Shown here one piece after another: positions 51,361 through 60,609 of a stretch of 64,000 nt of DNA. Made by a program: the position numbers and the translations under genes. The stretch lies in assembly GCA_040387375.1 (NCBI GenBank), contig JAZKDW010000050.1:1-64000 (forward strand). Direction: 5' to 3'. The notes beneath the pieces were generated by a model. It saw only the letters and a program-made list of their open reading frames with translations. It was not told the DNA's origin and did no database searches. This DNA is from JAZKDW01 sp040387375 (GTDB lineage: Bacteria > Pseudomonadota > Gammaproteobacteria > Burkholderiales > Burkholderiaceae_D). Each line of letters opens with the position of its first letter. Positions within the stretch are counted from its first letter, which is position 1.

Positions 51361-51510
51361 TTTTGTAGTTCCTTAAAAACAGAGAAGGTGGAACGAGATA
51401 CTACTCACATTGAAACGCATGCCACCCTCAGCATGTCGCCAGGCTGCTCCCTCTACCCTCGTTGCCAGAGGGCAGCAGGGTGCAGAGGGGCAGGAAGACA
51501 CGCATGAATC

Positions 51511-52275
51511 TTACTTGACTTCTTTCCAGTAGGAGGCGTTCAGGCGCCAGGCGATGAACGAGAACAAGCCTAGAAACAACAATACCCAAACGCCCAGCTG
51601 TTTGCGCTTGTTCTGCACAGGCTCACTCATCCAGTTCAGGTAAGACACAAGATCGGCGACCGCATTGTCGTATTCGAGCGCCGACAACTTGCCTGGTTTG
51701 ACTTGGTCGAAGCCCGCAAGTTTATGCACCGTCTTGGTTTTATCATGCGGATCTTTTTCGTCGACAAACCTGGCAGTTCGCACACCCTGCAATTCCCACA
51801 ACGCATGGGGCATGCCGACATTTGGATATACCAGGTTGTTCCAACCGGTCGAACGTGTATCGTCCTTATAGTAAGTCCGCAGATACGTGTAGATCCAGTC
51901 TGGACCGGAACCCGCTCCCGAGGCCTTGGCGCGCGCGATCACCGATAAATCCGGTGGCACGGCGCCAAACCAATCCTTGGCATCCTTGGGTGCCATGGAA
52001 ATCGTCATCAGATCGCCTACCTTGTCTGAAGTAAAAAGCAGGTTGTTCTTGATCTGCTCTTCAGTCAGCCCGATATCCTTGAGCCGGTTGTACCGCATCG
52101 CTGACGCTGCATGACAGTTCAGGCAATAGTTGACGAAGAGCCTGGCGCCATTCTGCAATGAAGACAACTCTTTGGTTTTGTCTGGAGCACTATCGAGCGG
52201 ATATTCTCCTCCGGCAGCCAATGCAAGAGCCGGCAACAATGTCAGGGCCGCAATCAGTTTTTTAAGCAATTTCAT
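51511..52275 (-). CDS. petC: Ubiquinol-cytochrome c reductase cytochrome c1
   Basis: The 254-aa protein has a signal peptide (MKLLKKLIAALTLLPALALA), the heme c site CLNCH near residue 53, a Met-ligand region near VGMPHALWELQG and a C-terminal anchor helix (LGVWVLLFLGLFSFIAWRLN). It carries electrons from the Rieske protein to cytochrome c in complex III. I chose the ATG at 52275 with AAGGACT upstream. Confidence 0.95.
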   Translation of the reverse strand: MKLLKKLIAALTLLPALALAAGGEYPLDSAPDKTKELSSLQNGARLFVNYCLNCHAASAMRYNRLKDIGLTEEQIKNNLLFTSDKVGDLMTISMAPKDAKDWFGAVPPDLSVIARAKASGAGSGPDWIYTYLRTYYKDDTRSTGWNNLVYPNVGMPHALWELQGVRTARFVDEKDPHDKTKTVHKLAGFDQVKPGKLSALEYDNAVADLVSYLNWMSEPVQNKRKQLGVWVLLFLGLFSFIAWRLNASYWKEVK

Positions 52276-52295
52276 TCTTTTAGTCCTTTTGCGGC

Positions 52296-53699
52296 TTAGT
52301 GCGGGTGAAACGTGACGCGGTTTGGCACGGGCTTGAACTTGCCCATTGCACTCCACCATGGCATCAGCAGGAAGAAGCCAAAATAAATGAATGTGCAAAT
52401 TTGCGCGATCAAGGTAAGCGTATCGGTCGGCGCCTTGATACCCAGGTAACCGAGGACCACAAAAACAATACCAAACAGGATATAGACATATTTATGCCAG
52501 TCCGGACGGTAGCGTATTGATTTGACCGGCGACTGGTCGAGCCATGGCAGCGCAGCCAGGATGACTACTGACAAACCCATCAGAACCACACCCCAGAACT
52601 TGGCATCAAAAACGAACATGCCGGCAATCGCGGCCACGCCAATGACAACAGCAATCGTCTTCAGGAAACCGCTCAGCCTTGTCTTCAGGACGATCAAGGC
52701 AACATACGCTGTCACGCCCACCATCAGCGCGTACATGAATTGCGACGTGGTTGCGCGCAGAATCGAGTAATACGGCGTGAAGTACCAGACCGGTGCAATG
52801 TGCGGCGGCGTCTTCAGCGAATCGGCTGGAATGAAGTTGTTGTACTCGAGGAAGTAACCACCCATTTCCGGCGCAAAAAACACAATCGCGCTGAAGACGG
52901 TCAGGAACACGGTAACACCGAACAGGTCGTGCACCGTGTAGTAAGGATGGGAAGGAATCGAATCAACAGGATGCCCGTCCGGACCCAGGTTTTCTTTTAC
53001 TTCAATGCCATCAGGATTGTTTGAGCCAACTTCATGCAGTGCGATCAGATGCGCGACAACCAGGCCAAGCAATACCAGCGGCAATGCAATCACGTGGAAC
53101 GCAAAGAAGCGGTTCAGCGTGGCATCGGACACCACATAGTCACCGCGAATCCACAGCGACAGGTCAGGACCAATGAATGGAATTGCACCGAACAGGTTGA
53201 CGATTACCTGTGCGCCCCAGTAAGACATCTGTCCCCATGGCAGCAGGTAGCCAAAAAACGCCTCGCCCATCAGAACCAGAAATATGCCGACGCCGAACAG
53301 CCAGATCAATTCACGCGGCTTGCGGTAGGAGCCGTACAGCAAGCCCCGGGTCATATGCAGATAGACGATGATGAAAAACGCCGATGCTCCGGTCGAATGC
53401 ATGTAACGCACCAGCCAGCCCCACGGCACATCACGCATGATGTACTCAACCGATGCAAATGCCAGATTGGCGTCCGGCTTGTAGTGCATGACCAGGAAAA
53501 TACCGGTGACAATCTGAATCACCAGGACCAGCATTGCCAGTGAACCGAAGATGTACCAGAAATTGAAGTTTTTTGGAGCGTAGTACTTGCCCCACTGATC
53601 GTTCCACAGCTTGCTCAGCGGAAAACGGGAATCGACCCAGTTCAGCGCTTTTGCAGCGACGGGCGCATCAGCTGGAAGTTTTTTCTCGACAAACGCCAT
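52296..53699 (-). CDS. petB: Ubiquinol-cytochrome c reductase cytochrome b
   Basis: The 467-aa membrane protein shows the His pairs for two b hemes (VMHYKPDAN, VRYMHSTGASAFF; FFAFHVIALPLVLLG, VVAHLIALHEVG), the quinol-site WGAQVIVNLFGAIPFIG and a PEWY-equivalent region (IAPVWYFTPYYSILRA, where PEWY reads PVWY). The start at 53699 nearly touches the Rieske stop. It is the core of the bc1 complex. Confidence 0.96.
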   Translation of the reverse strand: MAFVEKKLPADAPVAAKALNWVDSRFPLSKLWNDQWGKYYAPKNFNFWYIFGSLAMLVLVIQIVTGIFLVMHYKPDANLAFASVEYIMRDVPWGWLVRYMHSTGASAFFIIVYLHMTRGLLYGSYRKPRELIWLFGVGIFLVLMGEAFFGYLLPWGQMSYWGAQVIVNLFGAIPFIGPDLSLWIRGDYVVSDATLNRFFAFHVIALPLVLLGLVVAHLIALHEVGSNNPDGIEVKENLGPDGHPVDSIPSHPYYTVHDLFGVTVFLTVFSAIVFFAPEMGGYFLEYNNFIPADSLKTPPHIAPVWYFTPYYSILRATTSQFMYALMVGVTAYVALIVLKTRLSGFLKTIAVVIGVAAIAGMFVFDAKFWGVVLMGLSVVILAALPWLDQSPVKSIRYRPDWHKYVYILFGIVFVVLGYLGIKAPTDTLTLIAQICTFIYFGFFLLMPWWSAMGKFKPVPNRVTFHPH

Positions 53700-53701
53700 G
53701 A

Positions 53702-54316
53702 TCAAGCCTCGCCTTTCTCGTCTTTGCCGATGACAAGCATGCTGTCGCCGACAAACATGTGCGGTGGCACTTGCAGGTTATCCGGCGCAGGCTTGTTTTT
53801 GTATACGCGGCCAGCCAGATCGAAGGTTGATCCATGGCATGGGCACAGGAATCCGCCCGCCCAGTCATCCGGCAGCGAAGGCTGCGCGCCTGTCTGCAGC
53901 TTGGTGATGGGCGAACAACCCAGGTGCGAGCAAATGCCGACTGCCACCAGAAGGTCCGGATTTCTGGAGCGATATTCATTGCGCGCGTATTCCGGCGTCA
54001 AATCGCCTGGACTGCGCTCGGATTGCGGATCAGCAAGCTGACCGTCAATCTTCTTGGACTTGAGGGACTCAACCATCTCAGGCGAGCGCTTCAAGATCCA
54101 GACTGGCTTGCCGCGCCATTCGACAGTCTTCAACTCGCCCGGCGCCATGCCGGCAATATCGACTTCAACCGGCGCACCGGCAGCTTTCGCCCGTTCGGAC
54201 GGCTGAAAAGTCGACACAAAGGCCCCCGCCGTAGCTAATCCAGCTACTCCACCCGCCGCACACGTAGCGACGAGTAAGCCACGTCGACCGGAATCGACCT
54301 GCTTTTCGTTACTCAT
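53702..54316 (-). CDS. petA: Rieske iron-sulfur subunit of complex III
   Basis: The 204-aa protein has an N-terminal Tat-type anchor (GRRGLLVATCAAGGVAGLAT) and the [2Fe-2S] motifs CSHLGC (near residue 130) and CPCHGS (near 158). It is the first gene of petABC. The Tat dependence fits the tatABC operon a few kilobases away. Confidence 0.96.
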   Translation of the reverse strand: MSNEKQVDSGRRGLLVATCAAGGVAGLATAGAFVSTFQPSERAKAAGAPVEVDIAGMAPGELKTVEWRGKPVWILKRSPEMVESLKSKKIDGQLADPQSERSPGDLTPEYARNEYRSRNPDLLVAVGICSHLGCSPITKLQTGAQPSLPDDWAGGFLCPCHGSTFDLAGRVYKNKPAPDNLQVPPHMFVGDSMLVIGKDEKGEA

Positions 54317-54371
54317 ACCAACCCCAATCAGTCAAAATGCGAAATCTGTACGAAACTGCTAGCAACCTTAG

Positions 54372-54400
54372 ATTATAGCGGAGGCGTGTCCTGATTTAAA
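54372..54400 (-). promoter_or_regulatory. Candidate sigma-70 promoter of petABC
   Basis: On the minus strand TTTAAA (54395-54400) and TATAAT (54372-54377) are 17 bases apart, about 55 bases before the petA start. Confidence 0.55.
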
Positions 54401-54589
54401 GCAAATAGATGACACGACGCTCAACTTTCAAGAAGCAAGCATGGATAGCGGCGCACGGCCGCGGCTTATCTCAGGCAGGGCATCTGCTGGAATAGCCATT
54501 CCGGCCGGCCAGACCAGCCATGATTTACATTGCTTGAGAACAGTTTAAAATCCTTGCATTATTTTTATAAATAAATTGAGGAGTGTGCC

Positions 54590-55009
54590 ATGACGATGAT
54601 GCAGGAATTCAAGGAATTCGCGACCAAAGGCAATGTGATCGATCTGGCGGTAGGCGTGATCATCGGCGCTGCATTTGGAAAAATTGTGGATTCACTGGTG
54701 CAGGACATCATCATGCCGGTGGTCGGCCGGATTTTTGGCGGCTTGGATTTTTCGAATTACTACTTGCCCCTGAATGGACAAGGCACCAATCTGGTACTGC
54801 TCGAAGCAAAAAAGGCCGGTGCGGTGCTTGCATACGGCAATTTCATCACGATACTTCTCAATTTCCTGATACTCGCCTTCATCATTTTTCAGATGATACG
54901 GCTGGTTAACAAGGCACGGAAAGCCGAGCCAGTGGTCGCTGCGCAACCCGCACCAGCACCAGAAGACGTCTTGCTGTTGCGCGAGATACGCGACTCGCTG
55001 AGAAAATAA
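54590..55009 (+). CDS. mscL: Large-conductance mechanosensitive channel
   Basis: The 139-aa channel starts MTMMQEFKEFATKGNVIDLA, with a first pore helix VGVIIGAAFGKIVDSLVQDI and a second FITILLNFLILAFIIFQMIR, then the C-terminal helix ending VLLLREIRDSL. It protects against hypo-osmotic shock. GAGGAG lies just upstream. Confidence 0.97.
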   Translation: MTMMQEFKEFATKGNVIDLAVGVIIGAAFGKIVDSLVQDIIMPVVGRIFGGLDFSNYYLPLNGQGTNLVLLEAKKAGAVLAYGNFITILLNFLILAFIIFQMIRLVNKARKAEPVVAAQPAPAPEDVLLLREIRDSLRK

Positions 55010-55067
55010 ATTTTCCGGCGCTCAGGGTCGGCCTGCGAAGAGTTCCTCTTGTAATAACCGCAGACAC

Positions 55068-55835
55068 TCAGACAGGATTGGCAATATCAATGAACTGATG
55101 CTGAATGCCAAATTGTTCCGCAAGATGATTACCCAGGGCCTGCACGCCATAACGCTCAGTCGCATGATGGCCGCATGCCATGTAAGTGGTGCCTGTCTCC
55201 CGCGCCAGGTGAACGGTAGGCTCGGAAATTTCTCCGCTCAGATAGGTGGTGGCGCCTGCTGCGATCGCGTCTGCCAGATAATTTTGCGCGGCACCGGTGC
55301 ACCATCCGATCCGGCCCAGCAATTGCGCAGGATCACCGATCACCAATGGCGCCCGGCCAAGCCGGACTTCAATCAGTTGCGCCAGGTCGCCCACGGTCTT
55401 GACTGCGGGATCTGCAACGGCGCCTGACCAGCCCAATCCATTTTCCGCAAAGCGGGCATCGGCGACCAGACCAAGGCGTTTCGCCAATTGGGCGTTATTG
55501 CCCAGGTCGGGATGCATATCAAGCGGCAAGTGATAGGCATACAAATTGAGGTCATGCGCGAGCAGTAACTTCAGGCGCTTGTGTTTAGGCCCGACAATTC
55601 GCGCATCCTCGCCGCGCCAGAAATAACCATGGTGCACCAGCACGGCGTCTGCGCCGGCGGCCACTGCCGCTTCCAACAGGGCGAGGCTGGCGGTCACGCC
55701 CGACACCAGCTTTTTAATGCGGATTCGCCCTTCAACTTGCAGTCCATTCGGGCAGAAATCGGGAAAACGGGTAATATCTAGCGTCAGGGCTAGATATTTT
55801 GCAAGATCATCCCTATCTACTGTCCGGTCATCCAT
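55068..55835 (-). CDS. Nif3-like dinuclear metal-centre protein
   Basis: The 255-aa protein has the YbgI/NIF3 metal motifs VLVHHGYFWRGEDARI (near residue 64), AYHLPLDMHPDLGNN (near 98) and a late MACGHHATERYGVQAL. These proteins form hexamers with two metals per subunit; the reaction is unresolved. It is divergent from the degQ gene with only 27 bases between the starts. Confidence 0.93.
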   Translation of the reverse strand: MDDRTVDRDDLAKYLALTLDITRFPDFCPNGLQVEGRIRIKKLVSGVTASLALLEAAVAAGADAVLVHHGYFWRGEDARIVGPKHKRLKLLLAHDLNLYAYHLPLDMHPDLGNNAQLAKRLGLVADARFAENGLGWSGAVADPAVKTVGDLAQLIEVRLGRAPLVIGDPAQLLGRIGWCTGAAQNYLADAIAAGATTYLSGEISEPTVHLARETGTTYMACGHHATERYGVQALGNHLAEQFGIQHQFIDIANPV

Positions 55836-55862
55836 TTTTCATATCCATCCTCATTTATTTCT

Positions 55863-57038
55863 ATGCGACGTCTCTGGCTTTTATTTGCGCAAACCGTAAC
55901 AGTCGGTTTAGCGATCTGGTTCATTGTAGCGACCTTGAAGCCCGATTGGGCTTCCGGCATGCTCGGGAGCGTACAGAGTGTGCGTGTCACCTCAACCACC
56001 GTTCCGATGCAAGAGGCAGCCATTGCTACCAGCCCTACCCAAGGCTCATATCGTGATGCGTCCAAACGTGCAATGCCATCGGTGGTCAATATCTTCACGA
56101 CCAAGGAAGCCAGGCAGCCGAAAAATCCTTTCATGGATGACCCGTTTTTCCGCAGGTTTTTCGGCGACCGTCAAGGCGAGCAGGAGGAAAAGCAGTTCAG
56201 CCTGGGGTCTGGTGTTGTGGTCAGTCCGCTGGGCTACATCCTGACCAACAACCACGTGGTAGAAGCAGCAGACGAAATTGAAATTGCGCTTGCCGATGGC
56301 CGCAAGGCATCCGCAAAACTGGTGGGCACCGACCCTGAAACCGATCTTGCCGTGATCAAGGTCGACATGAAAGACCTGCCGGCCATTACGCTTGGCCGTA
56401 TTGAACAGGCCAGAGTCGGCGATGTGGTGCTGGCGATTGGCAACCCGTTTGGTGTCGGCCAGACCGTCACGATGGGAATTGTTTCTGCTCTGGGACGCAA
56501 TCAGCTGGGCATCAATACCTTTGAAAATTTCATTCAGACCGATGCGGCTATCAATCCCGGCAACTCCGGCGGCGCATTGATCGACACCAACGGCAATCTT
56601 CTCGGCATTAATACGGCAATTTATTCGCGCAGCGGCGGCTCGCTTGGCATCGGGTTCGCCATCCCGGTTACCACCGTGAAAATGGTGATGGAATCAATCA
56701 TCAGCACAGGCCAGGTTGTACGAGGCTGGATCGGCGTCGAACCGCAAGACATCACGCCCGAACTGGCCGACAGTTTCGGGCTGACCAAAAAATCCGGCAC
56801 TATCATAGCGGGCGTGCTGAAAGGCGGACCGGCCGACAAGGCAGGCATGAAACCTGGCGACATCCTGGTATCAGTAGAAGGCAAATCCGTGGCAAGCACC
56901 ACCGACATGCTGAACCTCATCGCCCAACTCACGCCCGGCAACAAGGCAAAAATGACGGTGGTCCGCAAGAACCAGGAAGCAACGCTGGATGTCACGGTCG
57001 GCACACGGCCGAAGATCAAACGGGATACGGTGGAATGA
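55863..57038 (+). CDS. Single-PDZ HtrA-type serine protease (DegS/AlgW-like)
   Basis: The 391-aa protein has one N-terminal membrane helix (MRRLWLLFAQTVTVGLAIWF), a trypsin-like domain with His in TNNHVVEAA, Asp in ETDLAVIKVD and Ser in NPGNSGGALI (near residue 238), and a single PDZ domain (about 275-375). One PDZ and a membrane anchor fit the DegS/AlgW sensor proteases more than DegP/DegQ. No ribosome site precedes the ATG. Confidence 0.92.
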   Translation: MRRLWLLFAQTVTVGLAIWFIVATLKPDWASGMLGSVQSVRVTSTTVPMQEAAIATSPTQGSYRDASKRAMPSVVNIFTTKEARQPKNPFMDDPFFRRFFGDRQGEQEEKQFSLGSGVVVSPLGYILTNNHVVEAADEIEIALADGRKASAKLVGTDPETDLAVIKVDMKDLPAITLGRIEQARVGDVVLAIGNPFGVGQTVTMGIVSALGRNQLGINTFENFIQTDAAINPGNSGGALIDTNGNLLGINTAIYSRSGGSLGIGFAIPVTTVKMVMESIISTGQVVRGWIGVEPQDITPELADSFGLTKKSGTIIAGVLKGGPADKAGMKPGDILVSVEGKSVASTTDMLNLIAQLTPGNKAKMTVVRKNQEATLDVTVGTRPKIKRDTVE

Positions 57039-57086
57039 TCCGCATGTTTCATAAATCCTTGCGCACAATGCTGCCTTACGATTCCC

Positions 57087-57758
57087 ATGCATATCCGTGA
57101 CCTGACCCAATTCCTCGCTGAACTGTCTGAAAATAATAATCGTGCGTGGTTTGTGATGAACAAGCCGCGCTACGATATTTTGCGAGCGGAATTCCTCGAA
57201 CTGGTGATCACTCTCATTGCCGACATCAGCAAATTCGATCCGGCAGTCGCCGGATGCAATCCGAAAAAAGCATTGTTCCGCATTAACCGCGACATGCGTT
57301 TTTCGCGCGATAAAAGCCCGTACAAGACAACTTTCTCAGCCGCGATTACCGCCAGCGGCTTGAAAAAGCCCAGCCAGGGCGGTGGCCCGGCATATTATTT
57401 CCATATCGATGCGAATGCCACGCTGCTGGTGGCTGGCGGAGAATACATGCCGCCCGCCCCGCGCCTGCTGGAGATTCGGCGGCATGTGATTGCCGATGCC
57501 GCCGCTTTCAGCAAGGTCTTGAAGAACAGGAAGTTGAATGACACTTTTGGCGGCTTGCAGCAAGAAGGTAAACTGCTGCGTCCGCCCAAGGGTTTTGATG
57601 CCGGCGAACCGCATGTCGAATCCCTCAAGCTGAAGAACTTCATCGTCTGGAAAGAGAGCAGCGTGAAAAAGAAGCTGTCGGAAGACTTGCGGAAAGAGCT
57701 GACCGCAGGCTTCAAGGATTCTTATCCATTGATCAATTGGCTGCGGCAAGCGAAATAA
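57087..57758 (+). CDS. DUF2461/TIGR02453 family protein
   Basis: The 223-aa protein begins MHIRDLTQFLAELSENNNRA, then WFVMNK. It has FRINRDMRFSRDKSPYKTTF and the late NFIVWKESSVKKKLSEDLRK, all typical of this conserved family of unknown function. It starts 48 bases after the protease gene on the same strand. Confidence 0.9.
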   Translation: MHIRDLTQFLAELSENNNRAWFVMNKPRYDILRAEFLELVITLIADISKFDPAVAGCNPKKALFRINRDMRFSRDKSPYKTTFSAAITASGLKKPSQGGGPAYYFHIDANATLLVAGGEYMPPAPRLLEIRRHVIADAAAFSKVLKNRKLNDTFGGLQQEGKLLRPPKGFDAGEPHVESLKLKNFIVWKESSVKKKLSEDLRKELTAGFKDSYPLINWLRQAK

Positions 57759-57782
57759 TCAGCCCGATCAGCCAACACTCGA

Positions 57783-58556
57783 TCAGGTTGTGGTTTCTTC
57801 CGGCGCCTGCGTTGCCCTGGCAAACAAGGGCGCAACGATCAGGCCAAGCTCATATAACAGACACAAGGGTATTGCCAGGAACAACTGGCTGACGACATCC
57901 GGTGGCGTGACAATGGCGGCAATGACAAATGCGCCGACGATCACATACGGGCGAATGGCCCTCAGCTTTTCCACGGACACCAAACCCATGCGCACCAGCA
58001 CCACAACCACGATCGGCACTTCGAAGGTGATGCCAAACGCCAGACACATGGTCATCACGAAGTCAAAATAATTTTCAATATCCGGCATGACCGAAATCGA
58101 CTGCGGCGCAAATTCGCTGATGAATTTGAAGACGGTGCCGAACACGAAGAAATAACAAAACGCGACACCAAACATGAACAGCAGGGACGACGAAATTACC
58201 AGCGGCGCAACCAGTTTTTTTTCATGGGCATACAGGCCTGGAGCAACAAATGCCCACACCTGGTAAAGAACCCAGGGCAAGGACAAAATGAACGCCACCA
58301 GCAGCGTTACCTTCATCGGCACCAGGAACGGCGAGATGACGCCAGTGGCGATCATCTTTGCGCCAACCGGCAATGAAGCGATCATCGGGCGCGCCAGATA
58401 ATCGTAGATCGCAGCGGGACCGGGCCACAGCATGAACAAGACGCCAAAGATGACCACGACCGCGATCGATGCCTTGACGAGCCGGCTGCGCAACTCGACC
58501 AGATGGGAGACAAAAGTGTCCTGTGTACCAGGTTCTGACTGCTGTTCTTCGGACAT
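57783..58556 (-). CDS. tatC: Twin-arginine translocase subunit TatC
   Basis: The 257-aa six-helix membrane protein has the family start FVSHLVELRSRLVKASIAVV and FGITFEVPIVVVVLVRMGLV. It forms the signal-peptide receptor of the Tat pathway. It abuts tatB directly. Confidence 0.97.
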   Translation of the reverse strand: MSEEQQSEPGTQDTFVSHLVELRSRLVKASIAVVVIFGVLFMLWPGPAAIYDYLARPMIASLPVGAKMIATGVISPFLVPMKVTLLVAFILSLPWVLYQVWAFVAPGLYAHEKKLVAPLVISSSLLFMFGVAFCYFFVFGTVFKFISEFAPQSISVMPDIENYFDFVMTMCLAFGITFEVPIVVVVLVRMGLVSVEKLRAIRPYVIVGAFVIAAIVTPPDVVSQLFLAIPLCLLYELGLIVAPLFARATQAPEETTT

Positions 58557-59057
58557 TTAATGGAAGGAATGTGTGGACTTGCGGATGCTGGCCGGACGGT
58601 ATTTGGCCACGCGCGCGGCACCGGATATTACGCGCGATTTACGACCGCTCTGCCGTTTGTACCATGATGGAATGGCCGAGGTCCGAGCCAGCTTCTTTTT
58701 ACGGAAATCCCTGGATTTTACGGCCGACTGGTCGGGCGACGGTGTCGACAGCAGGGAATCGTCCCGGCCCTCATCACCAGCCCAGGCGCCAGTAAGGGCG
58801 CTTTCGGTTTCGGCCAGGTTTTCCGCGATGCTCTTCTCAACACTGCTGGCGGCTTCCTGCACTTCCTTGTGCATGTTGCGCAACTCATCCAGCTCGATCT
58901 CGCGGCTGACTTCGGACTTGACCTGACGGATGTAACGCTGCGCGCGGCCATACAGAGTGCCAGCCATGCGAGCGACTTTAGGCAGTTTCTCCGGGCCAAT
59001 GACTACAAGCGCGACTACCCCGATAAGTGCAATTTTGGTAAGGCCGAGATCAATCAT
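58557..59057 (-). CDS. tatB: Sec-independent translocase subunit TatB
   Basis: The 166-aa protein starts with MIDLGLTKIALIGVVALVVI, GPEKLP and then a charged amphipathic and coiled region (about 25-80). The C-terminus is basic and low-complexity. It bridges TatC and TatA. Confidence 0.94.
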   Translation of the reverse strand: MIDLGLTKIALIGVVALVVIGPEKLPKVARMAGTLYGRAQRYIRQVKSEVSREIELDELRNMHKEVQEAASSVEKSIAENLAETESALTGAWAGDEGRDDSLLSTPSPDQSAVKSRDFRKKKLARTSAIPSWYKRQSGRKSRVISGAARVAKYRPASIRKSTHSFH

Positions 59058-59132
59058 ACAATGGGCGACGAGAGTTGGACGTTGTGCGCCTGGCCGCGCG
59101 TAAGCTCACGCACAACAGCTGGGCGAACGACA

Positions 59133-59363
59133 TCAGCTCTTTGTCTTCTCTTTCGCTTCGACGTCAATCGTGCCTTTGTCGGCAACTTGGGCCGACGCGG
59201 TGTCCGCTGCCGCCGGCTTGTCATCCTCGCCCTTGATGCCGTCCTTGAAACCCTTGACTGCCTTGCCCATGTCGGAACCCATGTTGCTGAGTTTTTTGGT
59301 GCCGAATACCAGCATCACGATGACCAGCACGATCACCCAATGCCAAATGCTGAATGAACCCAT
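59133..59363 (-). CDS. tatA: Sec-independent translocase subunit TatA
   Basis: The 76-aa protein has the TatA transmembrane start MGSFSIWHWVIVLVIVMLVF, then GTKKLSNMGSDMGKAVKGFK. It forms the protein-conducting assembly with TatBC. Confidence 0.96.
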   Translation of the reverse strand: MGSFSIWHWVIVLVIVMLVFGTKKLSNMGSDMGKAVKGFKDGIKGEDDKPAAADTASAQVADKGTIDVEAKEKTKS

Positions 59364-59435
59364 TACATTCTCCTACAGGACGCTGTTGTCCTGAATATCA
59401 GTGTAGTTTATACGTTTATCAAGCGGCGCGAACGA

Positions 59436-59807
59436 TTACCGCTGCCCGCGCCATGGGTGCGATCCGCCCATGACATGCAGATGAAGATGGTACACCTCCT
59501 GACCGCCGTTCGGGCCAGTATTGAAGAGGGTTTTGTAGCCGCCTGAGGCACGGCCATTGCCGTCGATTGTATAACCGCAGCCGTGCTGTTGCGCCAGTTT
59601 TGCCGCCACGAGCATTATTTTACCCAACAATTCCGCATGCGTTTCATTGCAATCCGCGAGGGTCGCTATATGTTCCTTGGGCACAATCAGGAGATGTACC
59701 GGTGCGGCCGGGTTGATATCATGAAATGCAACCAGATCGTCATCTTCATAAATCATCGTTGACGGAATTTGCCTGGCAACGATCTTGCAGAAAATGCAGT
59801 TATCCAA
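59436..59807 (-). CDS. HIT-family nucleotide-binding hydrolase (HinT-like)
   Basis: The 123-aa protein has CIFCKIVARQIPSTMIYEDD at the start and the histidine triad HLHLHVMGG near the C-terminus. HinT-like enzymes hydrolyse AMP-lysine-type phosphoramidates. The start is a TTG at 59807 with GGAGAAC upstream. The gene is the usual partner between hisE and tatA in betaproteobacteria. Confidence 0.93.
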   Translation of the reverse strand: MDNCIFCKIVARQIPSTMIYEDDDLVAFHDINPAAPVHLLIVPKEHIATLADCNETHAELLGKIMLVAAKLAQQHGCGYTIDGNGRASGGYKTLFNTGPNGGQEVYHLHLHVMGGSHPWRGQR

Positions 59808-59834
59808 TGTGTTCTCCAGTGTGCCGGGCCATGT

Positions 59835-60203
59835 TCAATCTTTAGTTTCAGAACGCTCGCGCTGCTCAAGTTTGCGGTTTGCCTTTTCCTCGATACCGGA
59901 CATGCCTTCGCGCCGTGCCAGCTCATCCAGCACATCCTGCGGCGTCAAATCGAATTGCGCCAGCATGATCAGCGAGTGGAACCACAGATCGGCGCACTCG
60001 TAAACTACCTTCGATGCGTCGCCGTCGACACGCGCGTCCTTCGCCGCCATCACGGTTTCGGTCGCTTCTTCGCCGATTTTTTTCAGGATGGCGTCATCAC
60101 CTTTGACAAACAAGCGGGCGACATACGACTTGTCCGGATCGCCGCCGTTGGCGGGTTTGCGCGACTCGATGGCCGCGGCCAGGCGTTTCAGGGTATCGCT
60201 CAT
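59835..60203 (-). CDS. hisE: Phosphoribosyl-ATP pyrophosphatase
   Basis: The 122-aa MazG-fold protein has KKIGEEATETVMAAKD and DLWFHSLIMLAQFDLTPQDV, the Mg2+-binding helices of HisE. It performs the second step of histidine synthesis. It starts one base after the hisI stop. Confidence 0.96.
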   Translation of the reverse strand: MSDTLKRLAAAIESRKPANGGDPDKSYVARLFVKGDDAILKKIGEEATETVMAAKDARVDGDASKVVYECADLWFHSLIMLAQFDLTPQDVLDELARREGMSGIEEKANRKLEQRERSETKD

Positions 60204-60204
60204 G

Positions 60205-60609
60205 TTATTTGTACATGCTTTCCGGATCCTTCAGCACAGGCTCGACCGCTTGCCATTCGCCCTCCGCGGCGGAACCCTCGAATTTTTGAAAAAAGCACGA
60301 ATGCCGCCCGGTGTGGCAGGCGATCCCACTTACTTGCTCGACCTTGAGCAGCACCACGTCTTCGTCGCAATCCAGGCGCAACTCGTGGACTTTCTGAATA
60401 TGACCGGATTCTTCGCCTTTATGCCACAACTTCTTGCGTGAGCGGCTCCAGTAGACAGCTTCACCCGACTCGACCGTCCTGGCAAGCGCTTCGCGCGTCA
60501 TCCACGCAAACATCAGGACATCGTTCGAGCCGACTTCCTGCGCGATCACCGGCACCAGGCCGTTTTCATCCCACTTGACTTTATTTAACCATTTGGCTTT
60601 GACACTCAT
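60205..60609 (-). CDS. hisI: Phosphoribosyl-AMP cyclohydrolase
   Basis: The 134-aa protein has the zinc and substrate residues of HisI: SGEAVYWSRSRKKLWHKGEE, LDCDEDVVLLKV and CHTGRHSCFF. It overlaps hisF by 4 bases (ATGA). HisI and HisE are separate proteins here. Confidence 0.96.
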   Translation of the reverse strand: MSVKAKWLNKVKWDENGLVPVIAQEVGSNDVLMFAWMTREALARTVESGEAVYWSRSRKKLWHKGEESGHIQKVHELRLDCDEDVVLLKVEQVSGIACHTGRHSCFFQKFEGSAAEGEWQAVEPVLKDPESMYK

